64,000 bases of DNA from Yamagishiella unicocca (taxonomy: Eukaryota; Chlorophyta; Chlorophyceae; Chlamydomonadales; Volvocaceae): positions 124,001 through 188,000 of the forward strand of contig BDSL01000074.1 in assembly GCA_003116995.1 (NCBI GenBank). The letters run 5' to 3'. A program made the position numbers and the translations under genes. Every line of letters begins with the position of its first letter. Positions within the stretch are counted from its first letter, which is position 1. This document shows positions 47,301 to 58,813 of this stretch, in pieces. The notes beneath the pieces are model-generated. The model was not told the origin of the DNA and ran no database searches. It saw only the letters and a program-made list of their open reading frames with translations.

Positions 47301-48302
47301 ACGCATGCACATCCGTCCGCTCTCCACCACAACCGAGAGCTGTGCTACTCGTGTTCAGCAAGTTCTGACCTCTTGCCCTGCGAACGTTCGTCTTCCCATA
47401 GGCGGTATCCACACGGCGACGCGGCGTCGCGTCTATCGCTGCTGCGGTCCCATGAGATTGAGGTTGCGGAAATGGAGGAGGAGGAGGAGGAGGTCGCTGT
47501 GGGCAAGGGGGAGGTGGAGATGATGGGTGTGATGGAGATGACACGGTCTGCTGAGGGGGGACCGGGATTCGCTGACCACGTGCGTTCACATCCGATCCAG
47601 GTCACGGGCCTTGAGGAGGAGGAGGAGGAGGAGGAGGAGGAGGAGGAGGTCGCCGTCGAGGACCAGGAAGAGTCGGAGGAGGAGGAGGAGGTCGCCGTCG
47701 AGGACCAGGAAGAGGAGGTTGCAGTGGCGCAGGAGGAAGTCGCAGTGGCCCAGGACGAGGACGTCGATGAGGCTCACCCAGCTGCCGAGCCCGCTGCCGC
47801 CGCCACGTGTGAACCGGCCGACGTGGAAGTCGCTATACGGCAGGAGCTACCTCCCTGCCGGTTGGCGGGACCCGGTTGCCCACATGACCTCATGTCCAAG
47901 GTGTCGATGACAGTAACAAGGCTTACAGAACTTTGCTCTGGAGCCTCGGAGCAGCCCATGGTGGAGTCGCAGCAACAGGAGGGGGCGTCCGCGCAGCAGG
48001 TTTCGAGCATTTTCGTGGAGACGAAAGTCATCAGCGGCGGCAGCAGCGACAGCGTGTCTCTGCCTCTCCAGCTGGATGCGCCCCCGCACCGCTCCGTCGA
48101 GGTGGGCACATTGACGCTCTCGTCGGCAGCACCGGCAGCACCAAAGGGCGCTCGATGCAGCAAAGTTCCCAAGGCCGCCAAGATCCATCATGTCATGTCC
48201 GTGGTGGTGCGCAAGGTTGTCATCATGCGCATCTCGGAGCCGCTGCGCGACCTACTGCTGCGCGCGGCGGAGGGCGAGGTTGGCGCTTGGGACGCTCTGC
48301 TG
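44139..48302 (+). repeat. Tandem array unit 3 (4,164 bp)
   Basis: Near-identical to unit 4, without the MITE. A 1-bp deletion at about 46457 breaks the 227-codon ORF. Confidence 0.95.
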
Positions 48303-48572
48303 TTGCTCTTCCCCTCGGACATGTTCCGGGAGCTGAAATGCTACGAGACCGCGCGGCGTTCGCAGACCGTGGTGGCCACGACGACGACGACGGCCAGTGC
48401 GACTGGCGAGTTCGCACTACCAGCGGCACAAGTATCAGGGCCGGTTCAGCCCATGCTTGGCTGGCATGTGGAGTGCCTGCCGGGCAACTTGGACCACGTG
48501 CGGCTGGTAACGTACCTGCCGTGGAGTGGACCCAGCAGCGAGATCCTGGCGCGCCACCCGCTGCTGGCCTAG
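47280..48572 (+). CDS. Acidic array protein, copy 3 (430 aa)
   Basis: Intact copy with Glu runs of 6 and 12. It differs from copy 1 by few residues (for example HHVMSVV instead of HHVKSVV). Domain order as in copy 1. Confidence 0.5.
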   Translation: MLSASLVTHAHPSALHHNRELCYSCSASSDLLPCERSSSHRRYPHGDAASRLSLLRSHEIEVAEMEEEEEEVAVGKGEVEMMGVMEMTRSAEGGPGFADHVRSHPIQVTGLEEEEEEEEEEEEVAVEDQEESEEEEEVAVEDQEEEVAVAQEEVAVAQDEDVDEAHPAAEPAAAATCEPADVEVAIRQELPPCRLAGPGCPHDLMSKVSMTVTRLTELCSGASEQPMVESQQQEGASAQQVSSIFVETKVISGGSSDSVSLPLQLDAPPHRSVEVGTLTLSSAAPAAPKGARCSKVPKAAKIHHVMSVVVRKVVIMRISEPLRDLLLRAAEGEVGAWDALLLLFPSDMFRELKCYETARRSQTVVATTTTTASATGEFALPAAQVSGPVQPMLGWHVECLPGNLDHVRLVTYLPWSGPSSEILARHPLLA

Positions 48573-51500
48573 GTGCTGGTTGGCGCATCTGGCGCTGCTG
48601 GCCTAGGCGCTGGTTGGCTGGCTCCGTCACCACCCCATATGCATCCATGTCATTGGGTGTTTGGAAGGAAGAGGTGACCGGTACGTGGGTTACAGCGGTC
48701 TGATTGGGGGTGGCTAGGCGCGTTCACGGTGGATCCATTGTGTAAGTCATAGATCCATTGTGTAAGACATAGGCCTACGTACAGGAGCATACATAGATGA
48801 GTGAGAGGCGCCTGTGGGGCGATCTATCTGAACGTTGATTCAGATGTGGGATGTCAATGCTGTTTCAAGCGAGTTAGGATTTTGCGCCATGTTTCAAGCG
48901 AGTTAGGATTTCGCGCCATGTTAGGGCATGTAGGCTAGCGCCTTAGGACAGCTAGTAGCGCTTTAGGGTTTCACGCGCCATATTTCACACCCTGTCATCG
49001 TAGTATACTTGGGACTGCCCTGGTGACGCTTCCCTAGACATTTTAGGAGAAAGCGAAATAAAGGTATTTGGTCCTTGATAAGGCGCAGGACTGACGTAGG
49101 GGCCTTACTTCGTGTGGCGTATTGGGCAAACGAGTGGATGAACGAACGCTGTTTTCGAGGAGGGTCGGAAACTGCGTGCTTTTTGCTTTGGCTAGTGGTC
49201 ATTGCGTGTGTGCGAGCGTGCCTGTTAGTTATAGCTCTTGGCCACCAGCGACCGGCGGAGAGCTGGGGTTGGCGTGCAAGCAACAAATGAACGAACCGCG
49301 CGTAAACATGGATCATTAGTAATGCTGCCTGGCCTGGTAACTACGTAAATATCTGTCGTTATCGGTGCGTGGCGTGTGGATTTTGTCTCAGACTACATAG
49401 TTATACTTGATTACGGTAGCAGCTGCACGCAGAACCGACGTTACGACTTGACTACAAAGTAGCAGTGTGTTTCAGCAGCGGGACCTGGCCCCCGCACGAA
49501 CGTCACTGTTCCTGTGTAGTTTCTCTAACGACGGTACTCGGTGTAGGTCTGCTCCAGCAGGAAACGGGGCAGCCTGTTTGGACTCGTGCATGGGTGTGAT
49601 GATTCGCCCGCCTTATTCTTTAAGCGTATGCTGAACGTGCCCGTACATCAAACCTTATGATTACAAGGGTCTCTTGGCTCGATTGCATTGGGTCCTAATA
49701 CCGAATGTAACGAAACAAAAAACCTACAACAACGCTCTCCCCTTCTGTGAACCCATCCCTTTGCACGTGTCGTACATGGCACTCCTAGCATCCGATGGAC
49801 ATGATCCGACCAAGGCGCCTACCACACATGACTCGATGTGCAGTGCGCCTGGACGATTGCGTATGCAGACCCATCCATACCTTACTGCACACGAGGAACG
49901 TTTTAAAACTCCTGAACGAAATGACCCGGGGTGTAATCAGGCAAACACATGCCAGGACACGACCCACGCGTGTGCCAGGCCAACCCTTCATGGTTCCATC
50001 CATGCGCCTAATAGTGTCATCGCATCGTTACATGCAGGGGGTATGCAGCTACATAGCGGGCCTCGGACTCTGCCGCTATTAGCGTGCGAGTGCGGTACGG
50101 CCAAAGCACATTCGATCGCAGCCTTGCATGTTCACCTTGGCCTTGCTAGTCAATTTGTATCGAGGTAAGTTTCTTTTATTTCACCGTTTGCAGCCGTTCT
50201 AGTATCGCGACCGACGTCCATGTCGCCATGGCAGTCCCAAACATGTCAATACGCTCGCCTAGAAGCACCTGAACAACTCCGCAAGCTGAAAATTTGTAGG
50301 GCCTGCATCTGAGCTGAATTCTTTGTGCAGCATGGCACTGCTGGTCTTGGTGGACATCACTCCAGATGTCTTGCGTCGGCCGGTATGCTTGCCTATCACG
50401 CCATCCTCCACTAGTTTACTGAACATATGCTGATGTCATGGCTTCAAGGCATTTGGTGGCCTTTCCGACAGCCTTCCGGATCGCGAAAGCCTCGGCACCC
50501 GTTCAGCCTTCCTCTTCAGCTGAAGACTAAAGGACAATCAGATCAGGTAGGTGAGGAGCGCGCTATGTGTGGCGTGTGGTATCAGGGAAACGGTCGGTAC
50601 AGGTCTGTATACACGAGCAGTTTGGTTTTAACGACCTTCGTTCTCAACCTTCGACCTGCGCGTAATCTCTGTAAGCCTAAGCTTCATATTGCTCGCTGTA
50701 GAAAGTTGTCTTCTGTAGAGCTGCACGTGTCTCGTCAGCAACGGGGAAGGTCCATTGCGCTACTGCTTTCGGGTAGGGCCCACCAGACCGCCCAAATACT
50801 TAATGGCCTGTGCACGCCTGCGTCCCCATTATCAATCTCTCAAGCACTTCGTTTCGCTTCATACTTGCCTGTCGCCTCCCGTCCAATTGTGCTCCACCAC
50901 AAAGTCACTCGGTGTGCCGCAAGCCCACCGTGGTGTTTGCGCGCTGTTTTTGCCTTTTTTCAAGTCCTTCCAGTCCGAGAATGGCGTGCTGTTTCCTTGA
51001 TGTGTCCAAGTGTGTGGTCAAGTGCCCGTGTGGGTGAGAGCGGTTTGGGGCCGGGTAGCCTCCGGGCCAGGTTGAGAAGGGACCTCCCTTCCAGTCCGGC
51101 GGTAACCTAGTCAGATCTGGGGCACAATTAAAGTTCTTCCAATTCTCCTTGGGTGCTTTTTGTGCTTGGGCCTACTCGATGCTTGCGCAGTCGACCGTCT
51201 CCTGCCAGACCAGCAGGACCAGCCCGAATCAGCCATGATAGTATCAATTTCCTGTTATTAAAGCAGCTTAGCTTTGCGCTCGCGTCGCCGTGCTCGCGTT
51301 TCGCGGCCTTCAGCATGCGTCCTTACATTGAGTTTTCAACTTGTGACTGTATGCACCGTCGTCACAAGCAGTGGCTTATGTGCCTACATCAATGAGTTAT
51401 CGCATATGGCTATCGTTTGGGAAGAAACCCTTCGCACGTGATGTTGTCTGCTTCGCTCGTTACGCATGCACATCCGTCCGCTCTCCACCACAACCGAGAG

Positions 51501-52460
51501 CTGTGCTACTCGTGTTCAGCAAGTTCTGACCTCTTGCCCTGCGAACGTTCGTCTTCCCATAGGCGGTATCCACACGGCGACGCGGCGTCGCGTCTATCGC
51601 TGCTGCGGTCCCATGAGATTGAGGTTGCGGAAATGGAGGAGGAGGAGGAGGAGGTCGCTGTGGGCAAGGGGGAGGTGGAGATGATGGGTGTGATGGAGAT
51701 GACACGGTCTGCTGAGGGGGGACCGGGATTCGCTGACCACGTGCGTTCACATCCGATCCAGGTCACGGGCCTTGAGGAGGAGGAGGAGGAGGAGGAGGAG
51801 GAGGAGGTCGCCGTCGAGGACCAGGAAGAGTCGGAGGAGGAGGAGGAGGTCGCCGTCGAGGACCAGGAAGAGGAGGTTGCAGTGGCGCAGGAGGAAGTCG
51901 CAGTGGCCCAGGACGAGGACGTCGATGAGGCTCACCCAGCTGCCGAGCCCGCTGCCGCCGCCACGTGTGAACCGGCCGACGTGGAAGTCGCTATACGGCA
52001 GGAGCTACCTCCCTGCCGGTTGGCGGGACCCGGTTGCCCACATGACCTCATGTCCAAGGTGTCGATGACAGTAACAAGGCTTACAGAACTTTGCTCTGGA
52101 GCCTCGGAGCAGCCCATGGTGGAGTCGCAGCAACAGGAGGGGGCGTCCGCGCAGCAGGTTTCGAGCATTTTCGTGGAGACGAAAGTCATCAGCGGCGGCA
52201 GCAGCGACAGCGTGTCTCTGCCTCTCCAGCTGGATGCGCCCCCGCACCGCTCCGTCGAGGTGGGCACATTGACGCTCTCGTCGGCAGCACCGGCAGCACC
52301 AAAGAGCGCTCGATGCAGCAAAGTTCCCAAGGCCGCCAAGATCCATCATGTCAAGTCCGTGGTGGTGCGCAAGGTTGTCATCATGCGCATCTCGGAGCCG
52401 CTGCGCGACCTACTGCTGCGCGCGGCGGAGGGCGAGGTTGGCGCTTGGGACGCTCTGCTG
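48303..52460 (+). repeat. Tandem array unit 4 (4,158 bp)
   Basis: Carries an intact 227-codon ORF (50427-51110) and the 5' part of acidic copy 4. Confidence 0.95.
50427..51110 (+). CDS. Unrecognised 227-codon ORF in array unit 4
   Basis: Full-length counterpart of 37608-38291, with a handful of substitutions. Shown for completeness; coding status is doubtful. Confidence 0.25.
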   Translation: MLMSWLQGIWWPFRQPSGSRKPRHPFSLPLQLKTKGQSDQVGEERAMCGVWYQGNGRYRSVYTSSLVLTTFVLNLRPARNLCKPKLHIARCRKLSSVELHVSRQQRGRSIALLLSGRAHQTAQILNGLCTPASPLSISQALRFASYLPVASRPIVLHHKVTRCAASPPWCLRAVFAFFQVLPVREWRAVSLMCPSVWSSARVGESGLGPGSLRARLRRDLPSSPAVT

Positions 52461-52730
52461 TTGCTCTTCCCCTCGGACATGTTCCGGGAGCTGAAATGCT
52501 ACGAGACCGCGCGGCGTTCGCAGACCGTGGTGGCCACGACGACGACGACGGCCAGTGCGACTGGCGAGTTCGCACTACCAGCGGCACAAGTATCAGGGCC
52601 GGTTCAGCCCATGCTTGGCTGGCATGTGGAGTGCCTGCCGGGCAACTTGGACCACGTGCGGCTGGTAACGTACCTGCCGTGGAGTGGACCCAGCAGCGAG
52701 ATCCTGGCGCGCCACCCGCTGCTGGCCTAG
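51441..52730 (+). CDS. Acidic array protein, copy 4 (429 aa)
   Basis: Intact copy with Glu runs of 6 and 11. Its last ~270 bp lie in the partial unit 5. Confidence 0.5.
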   Translation: MLSASLVTHAHPSALHHNRELCYSCSASSDLLPCERSSSHRRYPHGDAASRLSLLRSHEIEVAEMEEEEEEVAVGKGEVEMMGVMEMTRSAEGGPGFADHVRSHPIQVTGLEEEEEEEEEEEVAVEDQEESEEEEEVAVEDQEEEVAVAQEEVAVAQDEDVDEAHPAAEPAAAATCEPADVEVAIRQELPPCRLAGPGCPHDLMSKVSMTVTRLTELCSGASEQPMVESQQQEGASAQQVSSIFVETKVISGGSSDSVSLPLQLDAPPHRSVEVGTLTLSSAAPAAPKSARCSKVPKAAKIHHVKSVVVRKVVIMRISEPLRDLLLRAAEGEVGAWDALLLLFPSDMFRELKCYETARRSQTVVATTTTTASATGEFALPAAQVSGPVQPMLGWHVECLPGNLDHVRLVTYLPWSGPSSEILARHPLLA

Positions 52731-54115
52731 GTGCTGGTTGGCGCATCTGGCGCTGCTGGCCTAGGCGCTGGTTGGCTGGCTCCGTCACCACCCCATATGC
52801 ATCCATGTCATTTGGTGTTTGGAAGGAAGAGGTGACCGGTACGTGGGTTACAGCGGTCTGATTGGGGGTGGCTAGGCGCGTTCACGGTGGATCCATTGTG
52901 TAAGTCATAGATCCATTGTGTAAGACATAGGCCTACGTACAGGAGCATACATAGATGAAAGAGGCGCCTGTGGGGCGATCTATCTGAACGTTGATTCAGA
53001 TGTGGGATGTCAATGCTGTTTCAAGCGAGTTAGGATTTTGCGCAATGCTGTTTCAAGCGAGTTAGGATTTCGCGCCATGTTAGGGCATGTAGGCTAGCGC
53101 CTTAGGACAGCTAGTAGCGCTTTAGGGTTTCACGCGCCATATTTCACACCCTGTCATCGTAGTATACTTGGGACTGCCCTGGTGACGCTTCCCTAGACAT
53201 TTTAGGAGAAAGCGAAATAAAGGTATTTGGTCCTTGATAAGGCGCAGGACTGACGTAGGGGCCTTACTTCGTGTGGCGTATTGGGCAAACGAGTGGATGA
53301 ACGAACGCTGTTTTCGAGGAGGGTCGGAAACTGCGTGCTTTTTGCTTTGGCTAGTGGTCATTGCGTGTGTGCGAGCGTGCCTGTTAGTTATAGCTCTTGG
53401 CCACCAGCGACCGGCGGACAGCTGGGGTTGGCGTGCAAGCAACAAATGAACGAACCGCGCGTAAACATGGATCATTAGTAATGCTGCCTGGCCTGGTAAC
53501 TACGTAAATATCTGTCGTTATCGGTGCGTGGCGTGTGGATTTTGTCTCAGACTACATAGTTGTACTTGATTACGGTAGCAGCTGCACGCAGAACCGACGT
53601 CACGACTTGACTACAAAGTAGCAGTGTGTTTCAGCAGCGGGACCTGGCCCCCGCACGAACGTCACTGTTCCTGTGTAGTTTCTCTAACGACGGTACTCGG
53701 TGTAGGTCTGCTCCAGCAGGAAACGGGGCAGCCTGTTTGGACTCGTGCATGGGTGTGATGATTCGCCCGCCTTATTCTTTAAGCGTATGCTGAACGTGCC
53801 CGTACATCAAACCTTATGATTACAAGGGTCTCTTGGCTCGATTGCATTGGGTCCTAATAACGAATGTAACGAAACAAAAAACCTACAACAACGCTCTCCC
53901 CTTCTGTGAACCCATCCCTTTGCACGTGTCGTACATGGCACTCCTAGCATCCGATGGACATGATCCGACCAAGGCGCCTACCACACATGACTCGATGTGC
54001 AGTGCGCCTGGACGATTGCGTATGCAGACCCATCCATACCTTACTGCACACGAGGAACGTTTTAAAACTCCTGAACGAAATGACCCGGGGTGTAATCAGG
54101 CTAACACATGCCAGG
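52461..54115 (+). repeat. Tandem array unit 5, truncated (1,655 bp)
   Basis: Identity with the other units stops after CACATGCCAGG at 54115, about 190 bp from the stop codon of the convergent DUF1995 gene. Confidence 0.95.
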
Positions 54116-54233
54116 GTACGATCTGTCCGCTCCACCCCCGCTCTACTCAAGCCCCCACCAGTTTACCAGTCAGGCGCACTCTTTGACTCAGCCCCCAGCA
54201 CAAACGCGTGTACCAAACGTTCCCTAATAGGTC

Positions 54234-54238
54234 TTACA
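54234..54238 (-). terminator. TGTAA polyadenylation signal of DUF1995 gene
   Basis: Minus-strand TGTAA, 70 nt after the stop at 54308. Confidence 0.6.
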
Positions 54239-54307
54239 TTTCAGTGCCCACCTACGGGTTTCCTCCCATGCCCCCCGCCCATCCCCCGGCCCAGTTCCTT
54301 GAGCTGC

Positions 54308-57300
54308 TCAGTTCCTCAGCGACTTCATGAAATAGTTGAGTGACGTCACCGTGCGAGACAGCTGCGTCAGGAAGGACGGCTGGGACCCCTCGCCGCCCTC
54401 ACCCCCCGCGGCCCCCTGCGGATCCATCAGCGCCTCCCGGATCATGTAGTCCAGAGCCTCGCCTGCAGGCAGGCAGTCCAGGGAGGGGTTTTGGCGCGGA
54501 AGGCATAGGGCCCGTCAAGTCAAGCAACAACCATCGGCAGCCTTAGCCTTATGCAATGCGCCGATGACACTCGGCGCCCCATCACGAAACCATAACCCAT
54601 CTCCTGGCCGCTTGCGTGTTGCCGGCACAGTGTCAGTCACCGCAAACAGTCCCACAGCACCAGACCGGCACTGGAACCTGGAACCTGGCAAAACCCTAAA
54701 ACCCCACCCTGGGGCCGCAGCGGCGTCTCCTTGATGAGCCGGTAGCGCCCCGGGGTGGACTCCTCCTCCACGAACACCTGGGCGGGGGAGGGTGGGAGGG
54801 GGGTAGGGAGGAGACCCGTGGGTCGGTACATACGGGGGGTGGGTGGGTGGGGCACCAGGCGCCCGGCCGCAGTAAGGGCTTCAGAGGCGCGGAGGGTTCC
54901 GCGGCCGGCCGGTGCAAGGCAGGGCCCCGGTGCAAGGCAGGGCCCCGGTGCAAGGCAGCAGCCTGCGAGGGGTGGCAGCCTGCGAGGGGCGGCAGCTGGG
55001 TGGTGGAGCGGAGCGGGTGCCGGGGTGGACTCCAGGAGGGCGGACACAGGGGTGGACTCCAGGGGTGGACCCCAGGAGGGTGGACTAAAGGAGTGGGTGG
55101 GGCTCATCGTGACACATCGTGCCGTGACTAGAGCCGGAGGGCTTCCGCCAGCCCACAGCGTGTACGGCAACCCGCACCGGCGCCTCCCACACGTTTCCTC
55201 TCAGCCCCCTACCCCTGCCCTACTCATCCCGCCCCTGGAGTACCTTGCTCCCCCCCTCCCTCTGCATCCTCCGCCCCTGGAGTACCTTGCCCACCACCCC
55301 TCCCTCTCTCCTCCCCCCCCCCTCCGCCACCAACAACTACCCACCCCCCGCCCCAACCCCCCCGCCGGTGCACCTTCCACTGCCCCGGGTAGCGCCGGAA
55401 GACGGTGCCGATGTCGCCGATGGGTCGCAGGCTGTACGACACCACGAAGTCCTTCAGGAAGGTGCTGCGGATGCGGCGCGCGTTGAGGCCCAAGCCCACA
55501 TCCCCGCTGCGAGTAGCGGTGGTGGTGGTGGTGGAGACGGGGCACATGAAGCGAACAAGAGACGAGCGGGGGTTTCGAGGGAGCGGGGGGAAACGCTCAG
55601 TAAGCCGGAGGGGTTCTAACTAGCACACTAAGACGCTGCTGCAGGCGACCCAGGGGAGGTCGCAAGGACAGTCGCCCGGCGCCGCCAATTGCACGCCACG
55701 GCGGGCCGCGCCGTGCCCGCCACCTCTCCAGTGTTTTTACTACCGGCCTTCCTTTCCTGCTCGGGCCCCCCCTCTTCCCCGTCTCTCCCGTTGCGTAAAA
55801 CGGTTCTTATGCCCTCCCCCCCCCTCCCCCCCCGATGCCGCTTGTGTCCGCCTCATGTGCGGCCCCCGCCTCGACAGCTGCGTCCGGAGCTACTCACACC
55901 GCGGCGATTGGCAGCACAGCTTCCGTTCCGTCGCCGACCCAGATCGCCCCGCAGCCCCGGAGCCTCCCCTCGGTCCCCCACCCGCCCTACCCGCCCTACC
56001 GCCACCTGCCCCCGCGCCTTGTCCCTCTCAAAACCCTAAAGCCCTGCGCCTTCTCCTTCACGATACCCGCAGCCAGCCCCTCCCGCATGCCGCTTACGGC
56101 CGCCGACGACCAGCTTGCTGATGAGCCCCTGTCATCGAGGCACCGCCTCTTCGACTCCCTCCCTGGAGTCCCGCCCCCCGAGTCGACCCCTTCGTCCGCC
56201 CATACCCCCAACCCGCTTCCTAGACGTTCTTCCTTGGTACACGGGTTTTCCTAGCACCCCCGCCCCCCCCCGCTTCCCTGCCCCACCTGGACATGCGCTG
56301 GTTGAACAACACCACCGGCCGATTCAGGCCGCCCGCCTGCTCGTCCTGCTCCGAGATTTGCCGTACCTGCGTTTCAACCGGCGTTGAGACATCAAAACGA
56401 GCTGGCAGACGTCTTGGTCCTGTAGGGGTCCCCATCCCACCCCAGGCCGCAGCCCCGCCCATTGGCCTTCTCCAACCAGGCTTCCGATTCCTCTTTCTCT
56501 TCATGTATCAAACACGTTTCTGTGCGCTGGCTGGCCCCCTCGGTGACGGACGATCTTGAGCGCGCGCTGCCCTGGCGGGATGGGGACCCCTACAGGACTA
56601 AGACCGCGCGCTGCCCCGGCGGGATGCAGCGTGATGCGCATTCTGCGCACTCCGCGGCAGACTGGAATGGCCCCCAGCCCGCGCCCCCCCCCAACCCACC
56701 ACGCGCATGCAGTCACTGGCTCCAGGGGGGTCGACGCAAGCGAGTACGACCAGCTCGTCGTCGGCGTCGACGGGCCTGCGGGGGGTTGGGGGCGAGAAAA
56801 CCGGTTGACACGAAAAAACCCGATTGACACGACACCCTAAATCGAGGGGAGGAGAGGCTAAGGGGAAACGAGTGTGGGAGGGGCGGGAGGGCACGGTGGC
56901 GCGAAGGCGAGCATGGTTGGGCGACGGATGGCACACCGGCATCCAGACGATCCCCCATGATGCCCCGATGATGCTCTTGGCACTCCCGTTCCACCCGTCC
57001 CCCCTTTGCTCTTCCCCTCAAGCCATTTCCATACCCGTGGCCCCAGCCCTGCGGCCCCCCCTTGCCCTCCCCTCGCTGCCGCCGCCACCTACTTCCTATC
57101 GTTGAGGGAGGCGATGTTGAAGCCCCTGTCCTGCCACTGGTGGCTCAGCATGGCAGCCACGCCGGCGTCTGGGTACACCTGGGGGCGGGTGGGTCGGTGG
57201 GTCGGTGGCTTGGTGGGTCGGTGTGTCGGCGGCTTGGTGAGGCCATTGAGCCGGTGCCATAACGCGTTACCACCCACCCGGCGCTCTCAAGTGGAGCAAG

Positions 57301-58363
57301 CAAGTAAAGGATTGGCCGAGGGACAGATGCGAGTTGGTACTGGTAGGTCACGCAAAGTGTGCCAGAAGGCCCGTAAGTTTGTGATGGCGCTTCTGTCCGT
57401 CATACGGACCAGCCCCTCGTACCAGCACTGTGCCGTACCAGCCCCGGGACAGCACGGGATCGCTCCCCCCCTCGGCCCGAAGCTAGGGCCCAGCCGCGCT
57501 TCCGGCAGCCCGGCCAGAACCGTACGGCTGACGCACCGCCTTAATGTAGGATGAGTCCAGGGCGATGCCCAGCTGCTCCATGAAGCGGCGGGTCATGCGC
57601 CAGAAGCGGTCCTGGTCACCGCGGTTGGGGAAGATGGGCCCGGAGATGGGATCCCAGAACTCCGGCAGGTGCAGCTCGACCTGGAGAGCGTGAAGGTGGG
57701 TGGGGAGAAGAGCCGATTGAAGAAACAAGAGGAAACAGAAAGGGAAGTGTTGATGCCAAATGGTGCTTGCTTAGCAGGCGCCGCGGGTATGTAGATGAGT
57801 GCGGGGCTGGGCTGGTGGCTCCGGGGTGTTTTTTTCAGAGTCACTGGAGCTTTGCACCTGGTAGCACCACTGCGTCGCGCTACTGCATAGCTGACGGTTC
57901 GCATCGCCCAGTCGCACCTGGCAGCGGCTGCTACCACGTTGGATGGCCTCTGCCGTCGCCTTTGCGGCCTCGTCGATTGAGTCCGCTAGGCTGTTGGGAA
58001 GAACCTGTCAATTATGCATGAAGCTACAAAGTTTAGGGCCATGAGAACAGCCAGCGCGGCCAGGCACACGTTGGAGGTCCACCGGCTTACGTCGTCGTCG
58101 CGCGGCCCAAGGTCCTCGCCTTCCGCCTTTGAAGCTGCGGATACATCCACATCGAACTGGGTGACGCTCTCGTCGGTTGTCGCCTGGGCGACCACCCGCC
58201 GCTTGCAGAGCGATGGCAGGCCCAAGCCAAGCTGCTGCTGCGCCGGCTGAGCTTTACTTAACGCGCAAGGGCTTAACACGATTTTCCTAGCGTTCACTAC
58301 AGATGATTGTGATCGCGCGCAGGGCCGCGAACCCTGTTTATGGCACCGCATGAGTGACTGCAT
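54308..58363 (-). CDS. DUF1995 protein, plastid type (LPA3-like)
   Basis: Nine minus-strand exons join in frame: 58363-58091, 58004-57918, 57680-57537, 57178-57093, 56775-56703, 56366-56287, 55506-55374, 54777-54708 and 54462-54308, giving 366 aa. Residues 1 to about 60 are Ser/Arg/Ala-rich with few acids, as in a chloroplast transit peptide. The DUF1995 domain runs from about 92 to 320: LPNSLADSIDEAAKATAEAI, VELHLPEFWDPISGP, a YPDAG..AAMLSHQW segment, NRPVVLFNQRMSSGDVGLGLN, and FRRYPGQWK followed by VFVEEE. This domain is found in Arabidopsis LPA3, which helps photosystem II assembly, and in other plastid proteins of unknown activity. The exact orthologue is not fixed. It converges on the tandem array. 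Confidence 0.9.
54690..54705. repeat. Telomere-like tract at a splice donor
   Basis: AAAACCCTAAAACCCC. On the transcribed strand GGGGTTTTAGGGTTTT starts within 3 nt of the donor of intron 8 of the DUF1995 gene. Confidence 0.7.
55790..55820 (+). repeat. Short intronic motif, copy 4
   Basis: GTTGCGTAAAACGGTTCTTAT followed by a C-rich run, in intron 6 of the DUF1995 gene and opposite to its direction of transcription. Confidence 0.4.
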
Positions 58364-58813
58364 TGTAGCGCTAAGAATGAGGGGCTCAGCAGATTAGGAG
58401 CGCCAAAAGTGGCCTCACTCGAAGCTTACAATAGTAACAGGTGCATTGGAGAGCCCAGCCGTACGACCGGGAAAAGCAACTATGTCCAACCTTTGCTACG
58501 AGCAGCGAAGACCGCGCGTAAACGCGCCAAACATGAATTTATGTAACGTGCGATTCGACCCAAAACGCGCGGTGTTAAAGTCTGCGTCAAACGTCAACCG
58601 CCAAAGGACGTCAGGCAACCACTGCGCCGGCGAAGGCAGCACCTCGCATTGCCCCCCTCAATTTCACTCTCTACCTCTGCCCCCACTCACCCCCCCACGA
58701 AACCCTCCCCCCTTGCATTACAGCCCTCACTGCGGCGGGCCCCCTCAGTGCTGACAGCAGTGCTCAAACGGTGTGCCACACTCTTTAGCCCACGGCCGCC
58801 GGTTCTCCGACCT
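58364..58813. other. Spacer between two minus-strand genes
   Basis: Contains the TGTAA of the upstream gene (58718-58722, minus strand, about 95 nt after its stop) and should contain the DUF1995 promoter. No exon seen. Confidence 0.45.

Noticed and set aside
35447..54115. rDNA or centromere satellite identity for the array
   Set aside because: No rRNA-like sequence is recognised, and the unit contains long open frames; centromere identity cannot be judged from sequence alone.
57986..58363. Separate 125-aa single-membrane-span protein (exon 1 read through to 57986)
   Set aside because: A GTAAGC donor at 58090 and an in-phase acceptor at 58005 give the conserved DUF1995 N-terminal helix; the hydrophobic stretch is intron read-through.
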